Source: JAWPMT01 sp965229785 (GTDB lineage Bacteria; Bacteroidota; Bacteroidia; Cytophagales; Cyclobacteriaceae). Taken from it: a stretch of DNA of 64,000 nt. How positions within the stretch are numbered: the first letter of the stretch is position 1; every line of letters begins with the position of its first letter. The translations under genes and the position numbers were made by a program. The notes below the pieces were generated by a model. It searched no databases, was not told the DNA's origin, and saw only the letters and a list, made by a program, of their open reading frames with translations. Of the stretch, positions 44,498 to 53,737 are shown piece after piece. The stretch spans positions 7,564,001 through 7,628,000 of the forward strand of contig CBDDJS010000001.1 in NCBI GenBank assembly GCA_965229785.1, written 5' to 3'.

Positions 44498-45124
44498 ATG
44501 GATCAATTTGTGGTTTTGCCTGCTACGGAGGACCATATAAAATACAGCGACGAGATCGTCCGGGTAATTGCTGACAGTGCCAAGAAGCGCGGAACGGGAA
44601 TTGCCAAACGAACGCCTGAATACATTTCTCAGAAGATATCTGAAGGTAAGGCAGTCATCGCTTTGTCTAAAACGGGTGAACTCGCAGGGTTTTGCTATAT
44701 AGAATCCTGGGGTCACAATCGTTATGTCGCCAATTCAGGCCTTGTGGTAGCTGAGCAATTTCGAAATGCCGGATTGGCACACCGAATCAAAGAACGAGCT
44801 TTTAAGCTTTCGCGCACGAAATTTCCGGATGCCAAGCTTTTCGGCCTTACGACCAGCCTGGCCGTGATGAAAATCAACTCCGACCTGGGTTATCGTCCGG
44901 TTACTTTTTCAGAGTTGACTGATGATGAAAAATTCTGGAAAGGCTGCCAGAGTTGCGTGAATTTCGAGATCCTGCAAAGCAAAGAGTATAAGAACTGCTT
45001 GTGCACCGGGATGCTATTTGATCCTGAAGAAAAGAAGAAAAAGCGCGATAAGAAGCGCCAGCAATTCAAAGAGAAATTAACCCAGTGGGTAAAACCCAAT
45101 CTAAAAAAGAAACAAACCAAATGA
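44498..45124 (+). CDS. GNAT-family N-acyltransferase at the head of the arginine cluster
   Basis: 208 residues. The GNAT fold is seen in GELAGFCYIESWG, VANSGLVVAEQFRNAGLAHR (acyl-CoA binding loop, Q/RxxGxG/A-like) and LTTSLAVMKINSDLGYRPVT. Its place, coupled to argG by an ATGA overlap, suggests that it makes N-acylglutamate, the first step of the pathway, since no argA or argJ is present. After the core it has four Cys (150, 153, 167, 169; GCQSCV and NCLCTG) that could bind metal, and a very basic tail (KKKKRDKKRQQ). The acyl donor, acetyl- or succinyl-CoA, is unknown. Confidence 0.8.
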   Translation: MDQFVVLPATEDHIKYSDEIVRVIADSAKKRGTGIAKRTPEYISQKISEGKAVIALSKTGELAGFCYIESWGHNRYVANSGLVVAEQFRNAGLAHRIKERAFKLSRTKFPDAKLFGLTTSLAVMKINSDLGYRPVTFSELTDDEKFWKGCQSCVNFEILQSKEYKNCLCTGMLFDPEEKKKKRDKKRQQFKEKLTQWVKPNLKKKQTK

Positions 45125-46308
45125 AGAAAGTCATTTTAGCTTTCAGTGGAGGTCTGGATACTACATATTGTGCGATCTGGCTTCGACAACAAGGATATGA
45201 AGTGTGGACAGCTTCTGTAAATACCGGAGGATTTGATGAAACAGAAGTGAGTCGCCTGGCAGAAAGAGCGAAAGAACTGGGCATCAAAAACCATGTGATG
45301 CTCGATGTGCAGGAAGAGTACTATCAGGATTGCATTCGGTACCTGATCGCAGGGAATGTTCTGAAAAACAATACCTATCCCTTGTCAGTATCTGCCGAAC
45401 GGGTTTTCCAGGCCACAGCCATTGCCAAGTATGCCAGGGAAACCGGCGCGGATGCCATCGCGCATGGCAGTACGGGCGCAGGAAATGATCAGGTGCGCTT
45501 CGATATGGTATTTAATACGATCTATCCCGAAGCAGAGATCATCACACCGATTCGAGATCACAAGCTTTCACGTGAAGAGGAAATTGAGTTTTTGAAGGCA
45601 GAAGGAGTAGATGGAAACTGGGAAAAAGCACTCTATTCCATCAATGCGGGCCTTTGGGGCACATCGGTGGGAGGAAAAGAGACCCTGACTTCTGATCAAT
45701 ATTTACCAGAAGATGCATTTCCAACACAATTAAAAAGTCAGGAGCCTTTGGCAGTTAAGATCCGTTTTGAGAAAGGTGAACCCATAGGTCTAAATGATGA
45801 AAAACTCTCTCCCGTCGATTGCATCAAAGCGTTGAACGAATTAGCAGCTCCCTATGCCATTGGCAGGGACATTCATGTGGGAGATACCATTATTGGGATT
45901 AAGGGCCGAGTTGGATTTGAAGCGGCAGCCCCTGTGATTTTGGTGAAGGCCCACCACTTGTTGGAGAAACATACCCTAACCAAGCATCAACTGCTGCTGA
46001 AAGATCAGTGGTCCATTTCTTATGGTAATTTCTTACATGAAGGCTTGTTTCTGGAACCGGTGTTGAGAGATATAGAAGCTTTTTTGGATAGCTCCCAAAA
46101 GCAGGTTACAGGAGAGGTAACCATTGAATTGCGTCCTTACCATTTTATTCTCAAAGGGATCAGTTCTCCCAATGATCTGATGCAATCTGAACACGGAAAA
46201 TACGGAGAAATGAACAATGGCTGGTCCGGACAAGATGTTCGGGGCTTTTCAAAAATCTTTGGTAATCAGGCGATGATCTACCACAAACTACATGGCAGCC
46301 ATGAGTAA
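45121..46308 (+). CDS. argG: Argininosuccinate synthase
   Basis: 395 residues from the ATG at 45121, which overlaps the stop of the GNAT gene (ATGA). ArgG joins citrulline and aspartate with ATP. The PP-loop is LAFSGGLDTTYC, followed by EVWTASVNTGGFDE, ARETGADAIAHGSTGAGNDQ (the strongly conserved ArgG block) and WSISYGNFLHEGLF. Its length is slightly under the E. coli type and matches the Bacteroidota form. It overlaps argC by 8 bases. Confidence 0.96.
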   Translation: MKKVILAFSGGLDTTYCAIWLRQQGYEVWTASVNTGGFDETEVSRLAERAKELGIKNHVMLDVQEEYYQDCIRYLIAGNVLKNNTYPLSVSAERVFQATAIAKYARETGADAIAHGSTGAGNDQVRFDMVFNTIYPEAEIITPIRDHKLSREEEIEFLKAEGVDGNWEKALYSINAGLWGTSVGGKETLTSDQYLPEDAFPTQLKSQEPLAVKIRFEKGEPIGLNDEKLSPVDCIKALNELAAPYAIGRDIHVGDTIIGIKGRVGFEAAAPVILVKAHHLLEKHTLTKHQLLLKDQWSISYGNFLHEGLFLEPVLRDIEAFLDSSQKQVTGEVTIELRPYHFILKGISSPNDLMQSEHGKYGEMNNGWSGQDVRGFSKIFGNQAMIYHKLHGSHE

Positions 46309-47278
46309 GATAAAAGCCGGAATTTACGGAGCGGCTGGTTATACAGCCGGGGAGTTGATACGACTATTGGTTCATCATCCTGAAGTGGAATTGGTTTTTG
46401 CACAAAGTGAAAGCCAGGCCGGAAAACAGATCACAGAACTACATAAGGATCTGATTGGTGACATTGATTTAACCTTTTCCAGGGAGTTGATGCTGGATAG
46501 TGTTGATGTGCTGTTTCTATGCAAAGGCCACGGAGAGTCTACCAATTTTGTGAAGGAAAATAAGGATGCGTTGACGGGAGTTAAGTTGGTGGACTTGAGT
46601 CATGATTTCAGAGCTCGTGCCAACGATGAAAACTTTCTTTACGGATTACCTGAAATCAATAAAGCAGGGATTCAAAAGGCCAACTGGGTAGCCAATCCCG
46701 GATGCTTTGCGACGGCCATTCAATTGGGGTTGATCCCTGCGGCCCATCATCAGTTGATTGATTCGACGATCAATGTGTCAGGAATTACGGGGAGCACAGG
46801 AGCAGGACAAAAGCTTACGGAGACCTCACACTTCTCATGGCGCAGTTCCAACATGAGTGTTTATAAGGCATTTAAACATCAGCATCTTGCTGAAATCGGC
46901 GAAAGCCTCGTACAAATGGATGCTGGCTTTGATGAGTCAATTCACTTCATACCTTATCGGGGCAATTTTACGCGGGGCATCATAGTTACCTCCTACTTTT
47001 CATGCGATGCGGACGAAGAAGTGATCAAAGCCTATTATCAGGAATTCTATGCCAGCCAACCTTTTGTCCATGTCTTAGACCTGAATCCAGACGTCAAGCA
47101 GGTGGTCAATACCAATAAGGCATTGATCCATCTTGAAAAACACGATGACCAATTGATGGTCATCTCGGTAATAGATAACTTATTGAAAGGTGCCTCAGGG
47201 CAGGCTTTACAAAATATGAACCTCATGTTTGGACTGGAGGAAACCACCGGACTGAACTTAAAATCCATTGCATTTTAA
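46301..47278 (+). CDS. argC: N-acyl-gamma-glutamyl-phosphate reductase
   Basis: 325 residues from the ATG at 46301 (MSKIKAGIYGAAGYTAGELI); an ATG three codons earlier is also possible. ArgC reduces N-acylglutamyl phosphate to the semialdehyde with NADPH. The Rossmann motif GAAGYTAGEL and the catalytic Cys135 in ANPGCFATAI are present, as are the downstream GITGSTGAGQK and FIPYRGNFTRGI blocks. It overlaps argG by 8 bases and lies 2 bases before proC. Confidence 0.95.
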   Translation: MSKIKAGIYGAAGYTAGELIRLLVHHPEVELVFAQSESQAGKQITELHKDLIGDIDLTFSRELMLDSVDVLFLCKGHGESTNFVKENKDALTGVKLVDLSHDFRARANDENFLYGLPEINKAGIQKANWVANPGCFATAIQLGLIPAAHHQLIDSTINVSGITGSTGAGQKLTETSHFSWRSSNMSVYKAFKHQHLAEIGESLVQMDAGFDESIHFIPYRGNFTRGIIVTSYFSCDADEEVIKAYYQEFYASQPFVHVLDLNPDVKQVVNTNKALIHLEKHDDQLMVISVIDNLLKGASGQALQNMNLMFGLEETTGLNLKSIAF

Positions 47279-47280
47279 TC

Positions 47281-48078
47281 ATGGAAAAACTGACCATCAT
47301 CGGAGCGGGCAACCTGGGTATTGCCATAGCTAAAGGAGTAGTGAACAAGGGTTTGCTATCGGCTGATAAGGTTGTTCTGACTCGCAGAAACTTGCAACAC
47401 CTCGACAGCCTGAAGCAAGAGGGTTTTCAGGTATCAGATAATAATCTGACTGCAATAGCAGGGGCGACCTTTGTTGTGCTTTGTGTCCAACCCAAACAAT
47501 TGGAAAATGTGTTGGAGGAAATCAGTCCCGTCCTAACCAATCAGGTGCTTGTTTCGGTAATCACCGGGGTGTCATTGGAAAGGATTGGTACCAAAGTGAA
47601 CATGGGAACTTCCATTGTTCGAGCCATGCCAAATACCGCCGTAGCTATTGGCGAATCCATGACCTGCATCTGTAGTTCCGACGAAGTTTCTGGCGATGTA
47701 GAGCAGCAGGTGGTGGAGATCTTCCAGTCATTAGGAGAGGTATTGGTGATCGAAGAGCGATTGATGAAAGCTGCTACTGTTTTAGGAGCAAGCGGCATTG
47801 CGTTTTTCATGCGATATCTCCGAGCAGCCACACAGGGAGGAATAGAAATGGGTTTCCATCCGGAAGAAGCACAACAAATTGCGGTGCAAACGGCAAAGGG
47901 AGCAGCAAGTTTGATCATTTCGCAGGGCAATCATCCCGAAGTAGAGATCGATCGCGTAACTACCCCTCAAGGTTGCACGATTGCTGGCCTAAATGAGATG
48001 GAACATCAGGGATTTAGTTCTGCGCTGATCAAAGGACTGTTAACCTCTTTTGAAAAGATAAACGGTATCAGCTCATGA
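47281..48078 (+). CDS. proC: Pyrroline-5-carboxylate reductase
   Basis: 265 residues. The Rossmann motif is LTIIGAGNLGIAIAKG. Further family blocks are VVLCVQPKQLENVLEEI, SIVRAMPNTAVAIGESMT and the C-terminal TTPQGCTIAGLNEME helix that forms the proline-binding dimer. P5CR makes proline from pyrroline-5-carboxylate. Its place between argC and argD links proline and arginine synthesis from glutamate; proC in arginine clusters is common in Bacteroidota. A dispersed hairpin repeat separates it from argD. Confidence 0.94.
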   Translation: MEKLTIIGAGNLGIAIAKGVVNKGLLSADKVVLTRRNLQHLDSLKQEGFQVSDNNLTAIAGATFVVLCVQPKQLENVLEEISPVLTNQVLVSVITGVSLERIGTKVNMGTSIVRAMPNTAVAIGESMTCICSSDEVSGDVEQQVVEIFQSLGEVLVIEERLMKAATVLGASGIAFFMRYLRAATQGGIEMGFHPEEAQQIAVQTAKGAASLIISQGNHPEVEIDRVTTPQGCTIAGLNEMEHQGFSSALIKGLLTSFEKINGISS

Positions 48079-48098
48079 AAAAACCTGTTGGACTGAGT

Positions 48099-48126
48099 TT
48101 GCCTGTACGGCAGGCAAGCTTGTCGA
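48099..48126. repeat. Dispersed hairpin repeat, copy 2
   Basis: 7-5-7 inverted repeat TTGCCTG (48099-48105) and CAGGCAA (48111-48117), with GCTTGTCGA on the right, which is the reverse complement of the left flank of copy 1 at 19822. It stands in the 97-base gap between proC and argD, the only large gap in that part of the cluster. Confidence 0.7.
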
Positions 48127-48175
48127 ATTTGGCGGAGTTACTAGAGGATTATTTGAGCAATCAGAAGTTGAAATC

Positions 48176-49306
48176 ATGAAACCAATAGATGTATATCCAG
48201 TGTACGACATTGCTCCGCTAAGAGCAGAAGGAGCATACGTTTGGGATGATCAGGGGACGAAATACCTGGACTTCTATGGAGGTCACGCAGTGATTTCGAT
48301 TGGACACACGCATCCACACTATGTACAGCGGATCAGCGATCAGCTAGGGAAACTTGGCTTCTATTCGAACTCGATTAAGATGCCCATTCAGGAAGAGCTT
48401 GCCACAAAGCTTGGTGAGCTATCCGGATATGCCGATTACGATGTTTTTTTCTGCAATTCAGGAGCTGAAGCCACCGAAAACGCTATTAAAGTGGCCGCAT
48501 TCAGCCGACCTGGAAAATCAAAGATCATTGTATTTGAAAAAGGATTTCATGGCCGAACATCCATGGCTGTTAGTTGTACGGACAACCAGAAAGTACAGAC
48601 ACAATTTGATAACCAGACGGATATAATCCGATTGCCATTGAACAATGTAGAGGCGTTGAAAGAACATTTTGATGACCAGGTCTGTGCAGTAATGGTAGAA
48701 GGAATGTTGGGGATCGGAGGAATTCATGTGCCAAACAAGCTCTTTCTGGAGACCATCCGAAGTTTATGTGATCAGCATGGTGCCATCATGATTCTGGATG
48801 AGATACAATCTGGTTATGGACGAACGGGAGCCTTCTTCGCACATCAGCTACAAGAAGTCAGGGCGGATGTCATCACTATGGCCAAAGGCATGGGTAATGG
48901 CTTCCCAATAGGAGGCGTTTTGGTAAGCCCTGAATTGGCCCGCTGGAAAGGAATGTTGGGCAGTACATTCGGCGGTAACCACCTTGCGTGCGCAGCAGGA
49001 TTAGCGGTGCTGGAAGTAATGGAAAATGAAGCCTTACTGACCAATGCCCAGGACAAGGGCAATTATTTAATAGAAGAATTATCCAGGATAAATCAGGTGA
49101 AAGAAATCCGTGGAGCAGGGCTTATGCTGGGTCTGGTGATGGATCAACCGGTTGCTGAATTACGCAAATCGCTGGTTTTTGATCATCACGTCTTTACAGG
49201 TTCCTCCTCCGAACCCAATGTCCTGAGACTATTACCCCCATTAAGTATTGATGATCATGAATGTGATCAGTTTCTGGAGGCCTTTAAAAAAGCATTGGCC
49301 TCATAA
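48176..49306 (+). CDS. argD: N-acylornithine aminotransferase
   Basis: 376 residues, class III PLP aminotransferase. The PLP Lys237 is in TMAKGMGNGFP, with Asp208 in ILDEIQSGYGRTG and FFCNSGAEATENAIK as the cofactor phosphate loop. EKGFHGRTSMAVSCT and GSTFGGNHLAC are typical of acetylornithine/succinylornithine transaminases. It converts the N-acylglutamate semialdehyde to N-acylornithine. It is 11 bases upstream of the transcarbamylase and is preceded by a gap holding the hairpin repeat. Confidence 0.94.
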   Translation: MKPIDVYPVYDIAPLRAEGAYVWDDQGTKYLDFYGGHAVISIGHTHPHYVQRISDQLGKLGFYSNSIKMPIQEELATKLGELSGYADYDVFFCNSGAEATENAIKVAAFSRPGKSKIIVFEKGFHGRTSMAVSCTDNQKVQTQFDNQTDIIRLPLNNVEALKEHFDDQVCAVMVEGMLGIGGIHVPNKLFLETIRSLCDQHGAIMILDEIQSGYGRTGAFFAHQLQEVRADVITMAKGMGNGFPIGGVLVSPELARWKGMLGSTFGGNHLACAAGLAVLEVMENEALLTNAQDKGNYLIEELSRINQVKEIRGAGLMLGLVMDQPVAELRKSLVFDHHVFTGSSSEPNVLRLLPPLSIDDHECDQFLEAFKKALAS

Positions 49307-49317
49307 CAAATTAACCC

Positions 49318-50262
49318 ATGAGAAATTTTCTATCCGTTGAAGACGCACCCAATGTGCCAGCATTAGTGGCTAAAGCTGCTCAAATGAAAGCAAACCCATT
49401 TGGATTTGAAGCATTAGGAAGGCGCAAAACATTGGGCTTACTCTTCTTCAATCCAAGTTTGAGGACCCGGATCAGTACCGTAAAAGCGGCACAAAATCTG
49501 GGTATGGAGACCATTGTTATGAATGTTACGCAAGATTCATGGCAATTGGAAACGGAAGAGGGTGCTGTAATGGATGGAGGAAAAGCCGAGCATGTCAAAG
49601 AAGCAGCAGCAGTGATCGGGAGTTATTGTGATGTGCTGGCTGTCCGGTCCTTTCCAGGTCTGGTTGATCAGAAAGAAGACTACCAGGAAAAGATCCTGAA
49701 TGCTTTCGTTCGATATTCTGGCAAACCAGTGATCAACATGGAGTCTGCCACTTTGCATCCTTTGCAGTCTCTGACAGATCTCCTGACTATCGATGAATTC
49801 AAACCCGTGGAGAAGCCCAGGATTGTGCTGAGTTGGGCTCCTCATGTGAAACCATTACCCCAGGCGGTTTCAAATTCTTTTGCCCAATGGGTCAATCAAA
49901 CAGATCATGAATTAGTAATTGCGGCTCCCAAAGGACTTGAGTTGTCACCAGAATTTTCAGGTGCGGCAGAAGTAGTTGATGATCAGGAAGCAGCATTTGA
50001 GGGAGCTCATTTTGTCTACACGAAAAACTGGAGCAGCTTCCATGATTATGGAAAAGTATTTTCGCACCCCGATTGGATCATTGATACCAAAAAGATGGCC
50101 TTAACCCAGGAAGCATTTTTTATGCATTGTTTGCCCGTACGTCGAAATGTGGTGGTGAGCGATGAAGTCATGGACAGTGATAAGGCCATTCATATTCAAC
50201 AAGCGGCCAATCGTACCTGGTCAGCCCAGGCTGTTCTTCATTCAATTCTTGAGCAATTATGA
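49318..50262 (+). CDS. argF': N-acylornithine carbamoyltransferase (ArgF' type)
   Basis: 314 residues. It belongs to the branch that carbamoylates N-acylated ornithine, not free ornithine: FFNPSLRTRISTVKAAQNLG (carbamoyl phosphate loop), AWAPH-like WAPHVKPLPQAVSNSFAQW and the late MHCLPVRRNVVV are shared with Bacteroides succinylornithine and Xanthomonas acetylornithine transcarbamylases. The discriminating residue in known enzymes is Pro90 (succinyl) or Glu92 (acetyl) in the DG-xx-EH loop; here this loop is DGGKAEH with Ala90, so the acyl group cannot be read from it. It overlaps argB by 4 bases. Confidence 0.9.
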   Translation: MRNFLSVEDAPNVPALVAKAAQMKANPFGFEALGRRKTLGLLFFNPSLRTRISTVKAAQNLGMETIVMNVTQDSWQLETEEGAVMDGGKAEHVKEAAAVIGSYCDVLAVRSFPGLVDQKEDYQEKILNAFVRYSGKPVINMESATLHPLQSLTDLLTIDEFKPVEKPRIVLSWAPHVKPLPQAVSNSFAQWVNQTDHELVIAAPKGLELSPEFSGAAEVVDDQEAAFEGAHFVYTKNWSSFHDYGKVFSHPDWIIDTKKMALTQEAFFMHCLPVRRNVVVSDEVMDSDKAIHIQQAANRTWSAQAVLHSILEQL

Positions 50263-51053
50263 GTAGAGCATCCATTTTTATCGTAAAGACCGGAGGAGCG
50301 ATCCTTGAAGATGGTCAAAAATCACAGACTTTATTGTCTTCTTTTTCAAAGGTGCCGGGAAGTAAAGTACTGGTTCATGGAGGCGGGCGCAAAGCCACGA
50401 GCCTCGCTGAACAATTAGGTGTGAAGGCGCCGTTGGTTGAAGGTCGCAGGATAACAGACGATGATATGCTCGAAGTAGCAGTCATGGTATACGGAGGGTT
50501 GATGAACAAGCAATTGGTGACTCAACTTCAGGCATTAGGCGTAAATGCATTGGGATTGACCGGTGCCGATGGTAACCTGATCAAGGCGCATAAAAGAGCG
50601 ATTAAGGCGGGTATCGATTATGGTTGGGCCGGAGATGTGGATAAAGTGAACAGTGAATTTCTGCTTTCTCTGGTGGATAACAACCTTACTCCAGTACTCG
50701 CCTCCATCACTCATGATGGGTATGGTCAATTGCTCAATACCAATGCTGATACAATTGCTACTGAGGTAGCGGTTGCCTTGGGTGAGACACATGATGTTCA
50801 TCTCATCTTCTTGTTTGAACAACCGGGAGTAATGAAGGCATTAGATGATCCGGATTCCCTCATCACCCACCTTAATCCGCCAGCCTATCAGAAGTTGAAA
50901 GAGGCCAAAAAGATCCATAGTGGTATGATTCCCAAGCTGGACAATGCCTTTGCCGCGCTGAACAAAGGCGTGAAAAGCGTTCGGATCGGGCGCTACGATC
51001 GGCTGGAGGATATTGTAAATGATCGTCAAAACTTTACCCTGATATCCTTATGA
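50259..51053 (+). CDS. argB: N-acylglutamate kinase
   Basis: 264 residues, amino-acid kinase fold. The nucleotide-phosphate motif is IVKTGGAIL (Lys10), followed by VLVHGGGRKATSLAEQLG, GRRITDDDMLEVAVMVYGG and GLTGADGNLIKAHKR, and a C-terminal IHSGMIPKLDNAFAALN with the catalytic/ATP Lys-Asp pattern. It phosphorylates N-acylglutamate. The start overlaps argF' by 4 bases (ATGA) and its own stop overlaps argE by 4 bases. Confidence 0.93.
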   Translation: MSRASIFIVKTGGAILEDGQKSQTLLSSFSKVPGSKVLVHGGGRKATSLAEQLGVKAPLVEGRRITDDDMLEVAVMVYGGLMNKQLVTQLQALGVNALGLTGADGNLIKAHKRAIKAGIDYGWAGDVDKVNSEFLLSLVDNNLTPVLASITHDGYGQLLNTNADTIATEVAVALGETHDVHLIFLFEQPGVMKALDDPDSLITHLNPPAYQKLKEAKKIHSGMIPKLDNAFAALNKGVKSVRIGRYDRLEDIVNDRQNFTLISL

Positions 51054-52111
51054 CTCAATTGTACGAAGATGCGTTGGACCTATTGAAACAATTGATATCC
51101 ACGCCAAGTCTGAGCAAAGAGGAGGATAAAACGGCTCAAATTCTGGCAGATTTCCTTCAGGGGAAGGGTGTTCAGTTCAATCGTTCAGGTAATAATATCT
51201 GGGCGAGGAATAAGTATTTTGATGAACAGAAACTGACCCTATTATTGAATTCTCATCATGATACCGTAAAGCCTAATAAAGGTTATACCAAAGACCCCTT
51301 CCGACCTATTGTTGAGGACGGCAAGCTTTTTGGATTAGGTAGTAATGATGCCGGTGGATGCCTGGTGAGTTTAATTTCAACTTTTATTCACTTTTACGAA
51401 CAGGAGTTACCTTATAACCTCGTACTCGCAGCGACCGCCGAAGAGGAAAATTCCGGTAGAGGAGGGGTTGAATCTATCCTTTCGGAAATGGGTAAACTCG
51501 ACTATGGGATCATTGGAGAACCGACAGAAATGCACATGGCCGTCGCAGAAAAGGGCTTGATGGTCCTTGATTGCAAAGCCAGAGGTATTGCGGGTCATGC
51601 GGCAAGGGATATTGGAAAAAACGCCATTTATGAGGCTCTTCAGGATATCGAATGGTTTCGATCTTATCAGTATCCAAGGACCTCTGAGTATTTGGGGCCA
51701 ATCAAGATGTCGGTCACGCAAATTCAATCGGGTTACCAGCATAATGTAATTCCGGATACATGTGATTTTGTGGTCGACGTTAGGACAACTGATGCCTATA
51801 CCAATGAAGAGGTATTGGAACTGGTTCAAGAGCATGTTGATTGTGAAGTAGTTGCCAGGTCCACGAGATTGAGACCTTCTCACATGCCAGAGGACAGTCC
51901 TGTTAGAAAGGCAGGAGAAACCTTAGGTATTAAGGTATTTGGATCACCTACGACCTCTGATCAGGCAGTTATTCCTATTCCTACAATCAAAATGGGACCA
52001 GGAAGGTCTGAGCGATCCCATACACCGGATGAGTTTATTTATTTGAAGGAAATAGAGGACGGAATTGAGGGATATATCCGGTTGCTGGAAGCATTGAAGA
52101 AAAATTCATAG
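51050..52111 (+). CDS. argE: N-acyl-citrulline/ornithine deacylase (M20 family)
   Basis: 353 residues. The M20 metal ligands are seen as LNSHHDTVKP (His70, Asp72), GSNDAGGCL (Asp100) and TAEEENSG (catalytic Glu131, ligand Glu132). GIAGHAARD and GYQHNVIPDTCDFVVDVR also fit. Because the transcarbamylase acts on acylated ornithine, the substrate should be N-acylcitrulline rather than N-acylornithine. It overlaps argB by 4 bases and is followed by a 121-base gap before argH. Confidence 0.9.
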   Translation: MTQLYEDALDLLKQLISTPSLSKEEDKTAQILADFLQGKGVQFNRSGNNIWARNKYFDEQKLTLLLNSHHDTVKPNKGYTKDPFRPIVEDGKLFGLGSNDAGGCLVSLISTFIHFYEQELPYNLVLAATAEEENSGRGGVESILSEMGKLDYGIIGEPTEMHMAVAEKGLMVLDCKARGIAGHAARDIGKNAIYEALQDIEWFRSYQYPRTSEYLGPIKMSVTQIQSGYQHNVIPDTCDFVVDVRTTDAYTNEEVLELVQEHVDCEVVARSTRLRPSHMPEDSPVRKAGETLGIKVFGSPTTSDQAVIPIPTIKMGPGRSERSHTPDEFIYLKEIEDGIEGYIRLLEALKKNS

Positions 52112-52232
52112 AAGAGTATTAGAGAAGAAACCTTATCAGCGCGTCATTTCAGGATTTTGGTCATGTCTTTTGAAAAAATCAAAAATTCCCGTAATCTCTT
52201 TCATCGCGCCGAAAACGAACTAACATTGAACC

Positions 52233-53534
52233 ATGAAACTTTGGCAAAAAGGAGAAGACATTAACGAACTGTTTGAGCGTTTCACAATCGGACAAGATCA
52301 GGAGCTGGATTTGTATCTGGCTGCTTACGATGTGCAAGGTTCTGTGGCGCACGCCAAAATGTTGGGCAAAATTGGTATCCTGACAGATAAGGAGGTAGAG
52401 CAACTTGTCGATGAACTTGATAGGATAGGGGATTTTATTGCCCATGGTGATTTCAAGATCGAAGAAGGGATTGAAGATGTACATTCTCAGATTGAGTTGA
52501 TGTTAACTCAAAAACTGGGGGATCTCGGGAAAAAGATCCATACGGGCCGTTCCCGAAATGATCAGGTGCTGACCGCTCTAAAATTGTTCACCAGATCCGA
52601 GCTCCGTCAAGTAGCAGATCGAATGATCTTTTTGTTCGATACACTTCTTACCAAGAGTGAACAGTACAAAAACGTGCTGATGCCAGGCTATACTCACATG
52701 CAAATTGCCATGCCTTCTTCTTTTGGTCTGTGGTTTGGAGCATATGCCGAAAGCCTCGTCGATGATCTGATTTTGCTTCGTAGTGCCCATCAGATCACCA
52801 ATAAAAATCCGTTAGGTTCAGCGGCGGGATATGGATCTTCCTTTCCCGTCGACAGGGATTTTTCTACTCAGGAGTTGTCTTTTCAAGAACCAAATCACAA
52901 TGTGGTCTATGCACAGATGACCCGGGGCAAAATGGAGAAATCCGTTGCAATGGCTATCAGTTCTATTGCAGGGACTCTGGGGAAACTGGCTATGGATATT
53001 TGTATGTTCAGTGGTCAGAACTTCGATTTTTTCAAGGTTCCGGTTCAATTCACAACAGGTAGCAGCATCATGCCTCACAAACATAACCCAGATGGTTTTG
53101 AGCTTTTGCGTGGGAAAGCCAATCAATTGCAGGCCCTACCTTATGAACTTACACTGATCACGAATAACCTGCCTTCCGGATATCATCGGGATCTACAACA
53201 ATTGAAAGAGCGATTCATTCCGGCATTCGATCAGATCAAAGATTGCCTGGATATGGCGGCTTTGATGTTGAAAGATATCACTGTGGCCGAAGGGATCGTA
53301 GATGACCCTAAATATGACCTGATTTTCAGTGTAGAGCTGGTCAATGAATTGGTACAAACAGGGACTCCTTTCCGTGATGCCTATCAGCAAGTGGGAAAAA
53401 TCATTGCCGAGGGGAAATATGATCCACCCAAACGACTGAACCATACGCACCTGGGCAGTATTGGCAACCTGGGCAATGATCGGATCCGACAAAGTTTTAT
53501 GAAAGAGTTCGCCTATTTTGAGAGTGTGGAATAA
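52233..53534 (+). CDS. argH: Argininosuccinate lyase
   Basis: 433 residues, fumarase/aspartase superfamily. The signature GSSIMPHKHNPDGFE (catalytic Ser around 277-278) is present, together with KIHTGRSRNDQVLT and LMPGYTHMQIAMPSSFG, which are ArgH blocks. It splits argininosuccinate into arginine and fumarate, completing the pathway. The leading 121-base gap may contain its own promoter (TTTG at 52169-52172, 19 bases, TAATCTCT at 52192; weak). A bulged hairpin with T run follows 50 bases after its stop. Confidence 0.96.
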   Translation: MKLWQKGEDINELFERFTIGQDQELDLYLAAYDVQGSVAHAKMLGKIGILTDKEVEQLVDELDRIGDFIAHGDFKIEEGIEDVHSQIELMLTQKLGDLGKKIHTGRSRNDQVLTALKLFTRSELRQVADRMIFLFDTLLTKSEQYKNVLMPGYTHMQIAMPSSFGLWFGAYAESLVDDLILLRSAHQITNKNPLGSAAGYGSSFPVDRDFSTQELSFQEPNHNVVYAQMTRGKMEKSVAMAISSIAGTLGKLAMDICMFSGQNFDFFKVPVQFTTGSSIMPHKHNPDGFELLRGKANQLQALPYELTLITNNLPSGYHRDLQQLKERFIPAFDQIKDCLDMAALMLKDITVAEGIVDDPKYDLIFSVELVNELVQTGTPFRDAYQQVGKIIAEGKYDPPKRLNHTHLGSIGNLGNDRIRQSFMKEFAYFESVE

Positions 53535-53583
53535 CGATTATTTCCTAACAGCATTTTCCAGTCAATAAGCATGGCTTAAATAG

Positions 53584-53613
53584 AATAAGCAGGGGCATTC
53601 TGCGTTATTTTAT
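53584..53613 (+). terminator. Candidate terminator of the arginine cluster
   Basis: AATAAGCAG (53584-53592) pairs with CTGC (53600-53603) and TTATT (53605-53609), with a single bulged G, and TTTATT follows. It is the only hairpin with a downstream T-rich stretch after argH. Confidence 0.45.
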
Positions 53614-53737
53614 TAACCTCTCAAAAAATAATCTACAACCTTCTTGACGCTATGCGAGGGTATCCTTCAGGAATACACTCGTGATCGGCTAAAAAAAAGT
53701 TTTTAAAAGCGAAACCTAATTGTATTGCATTTCGTTA

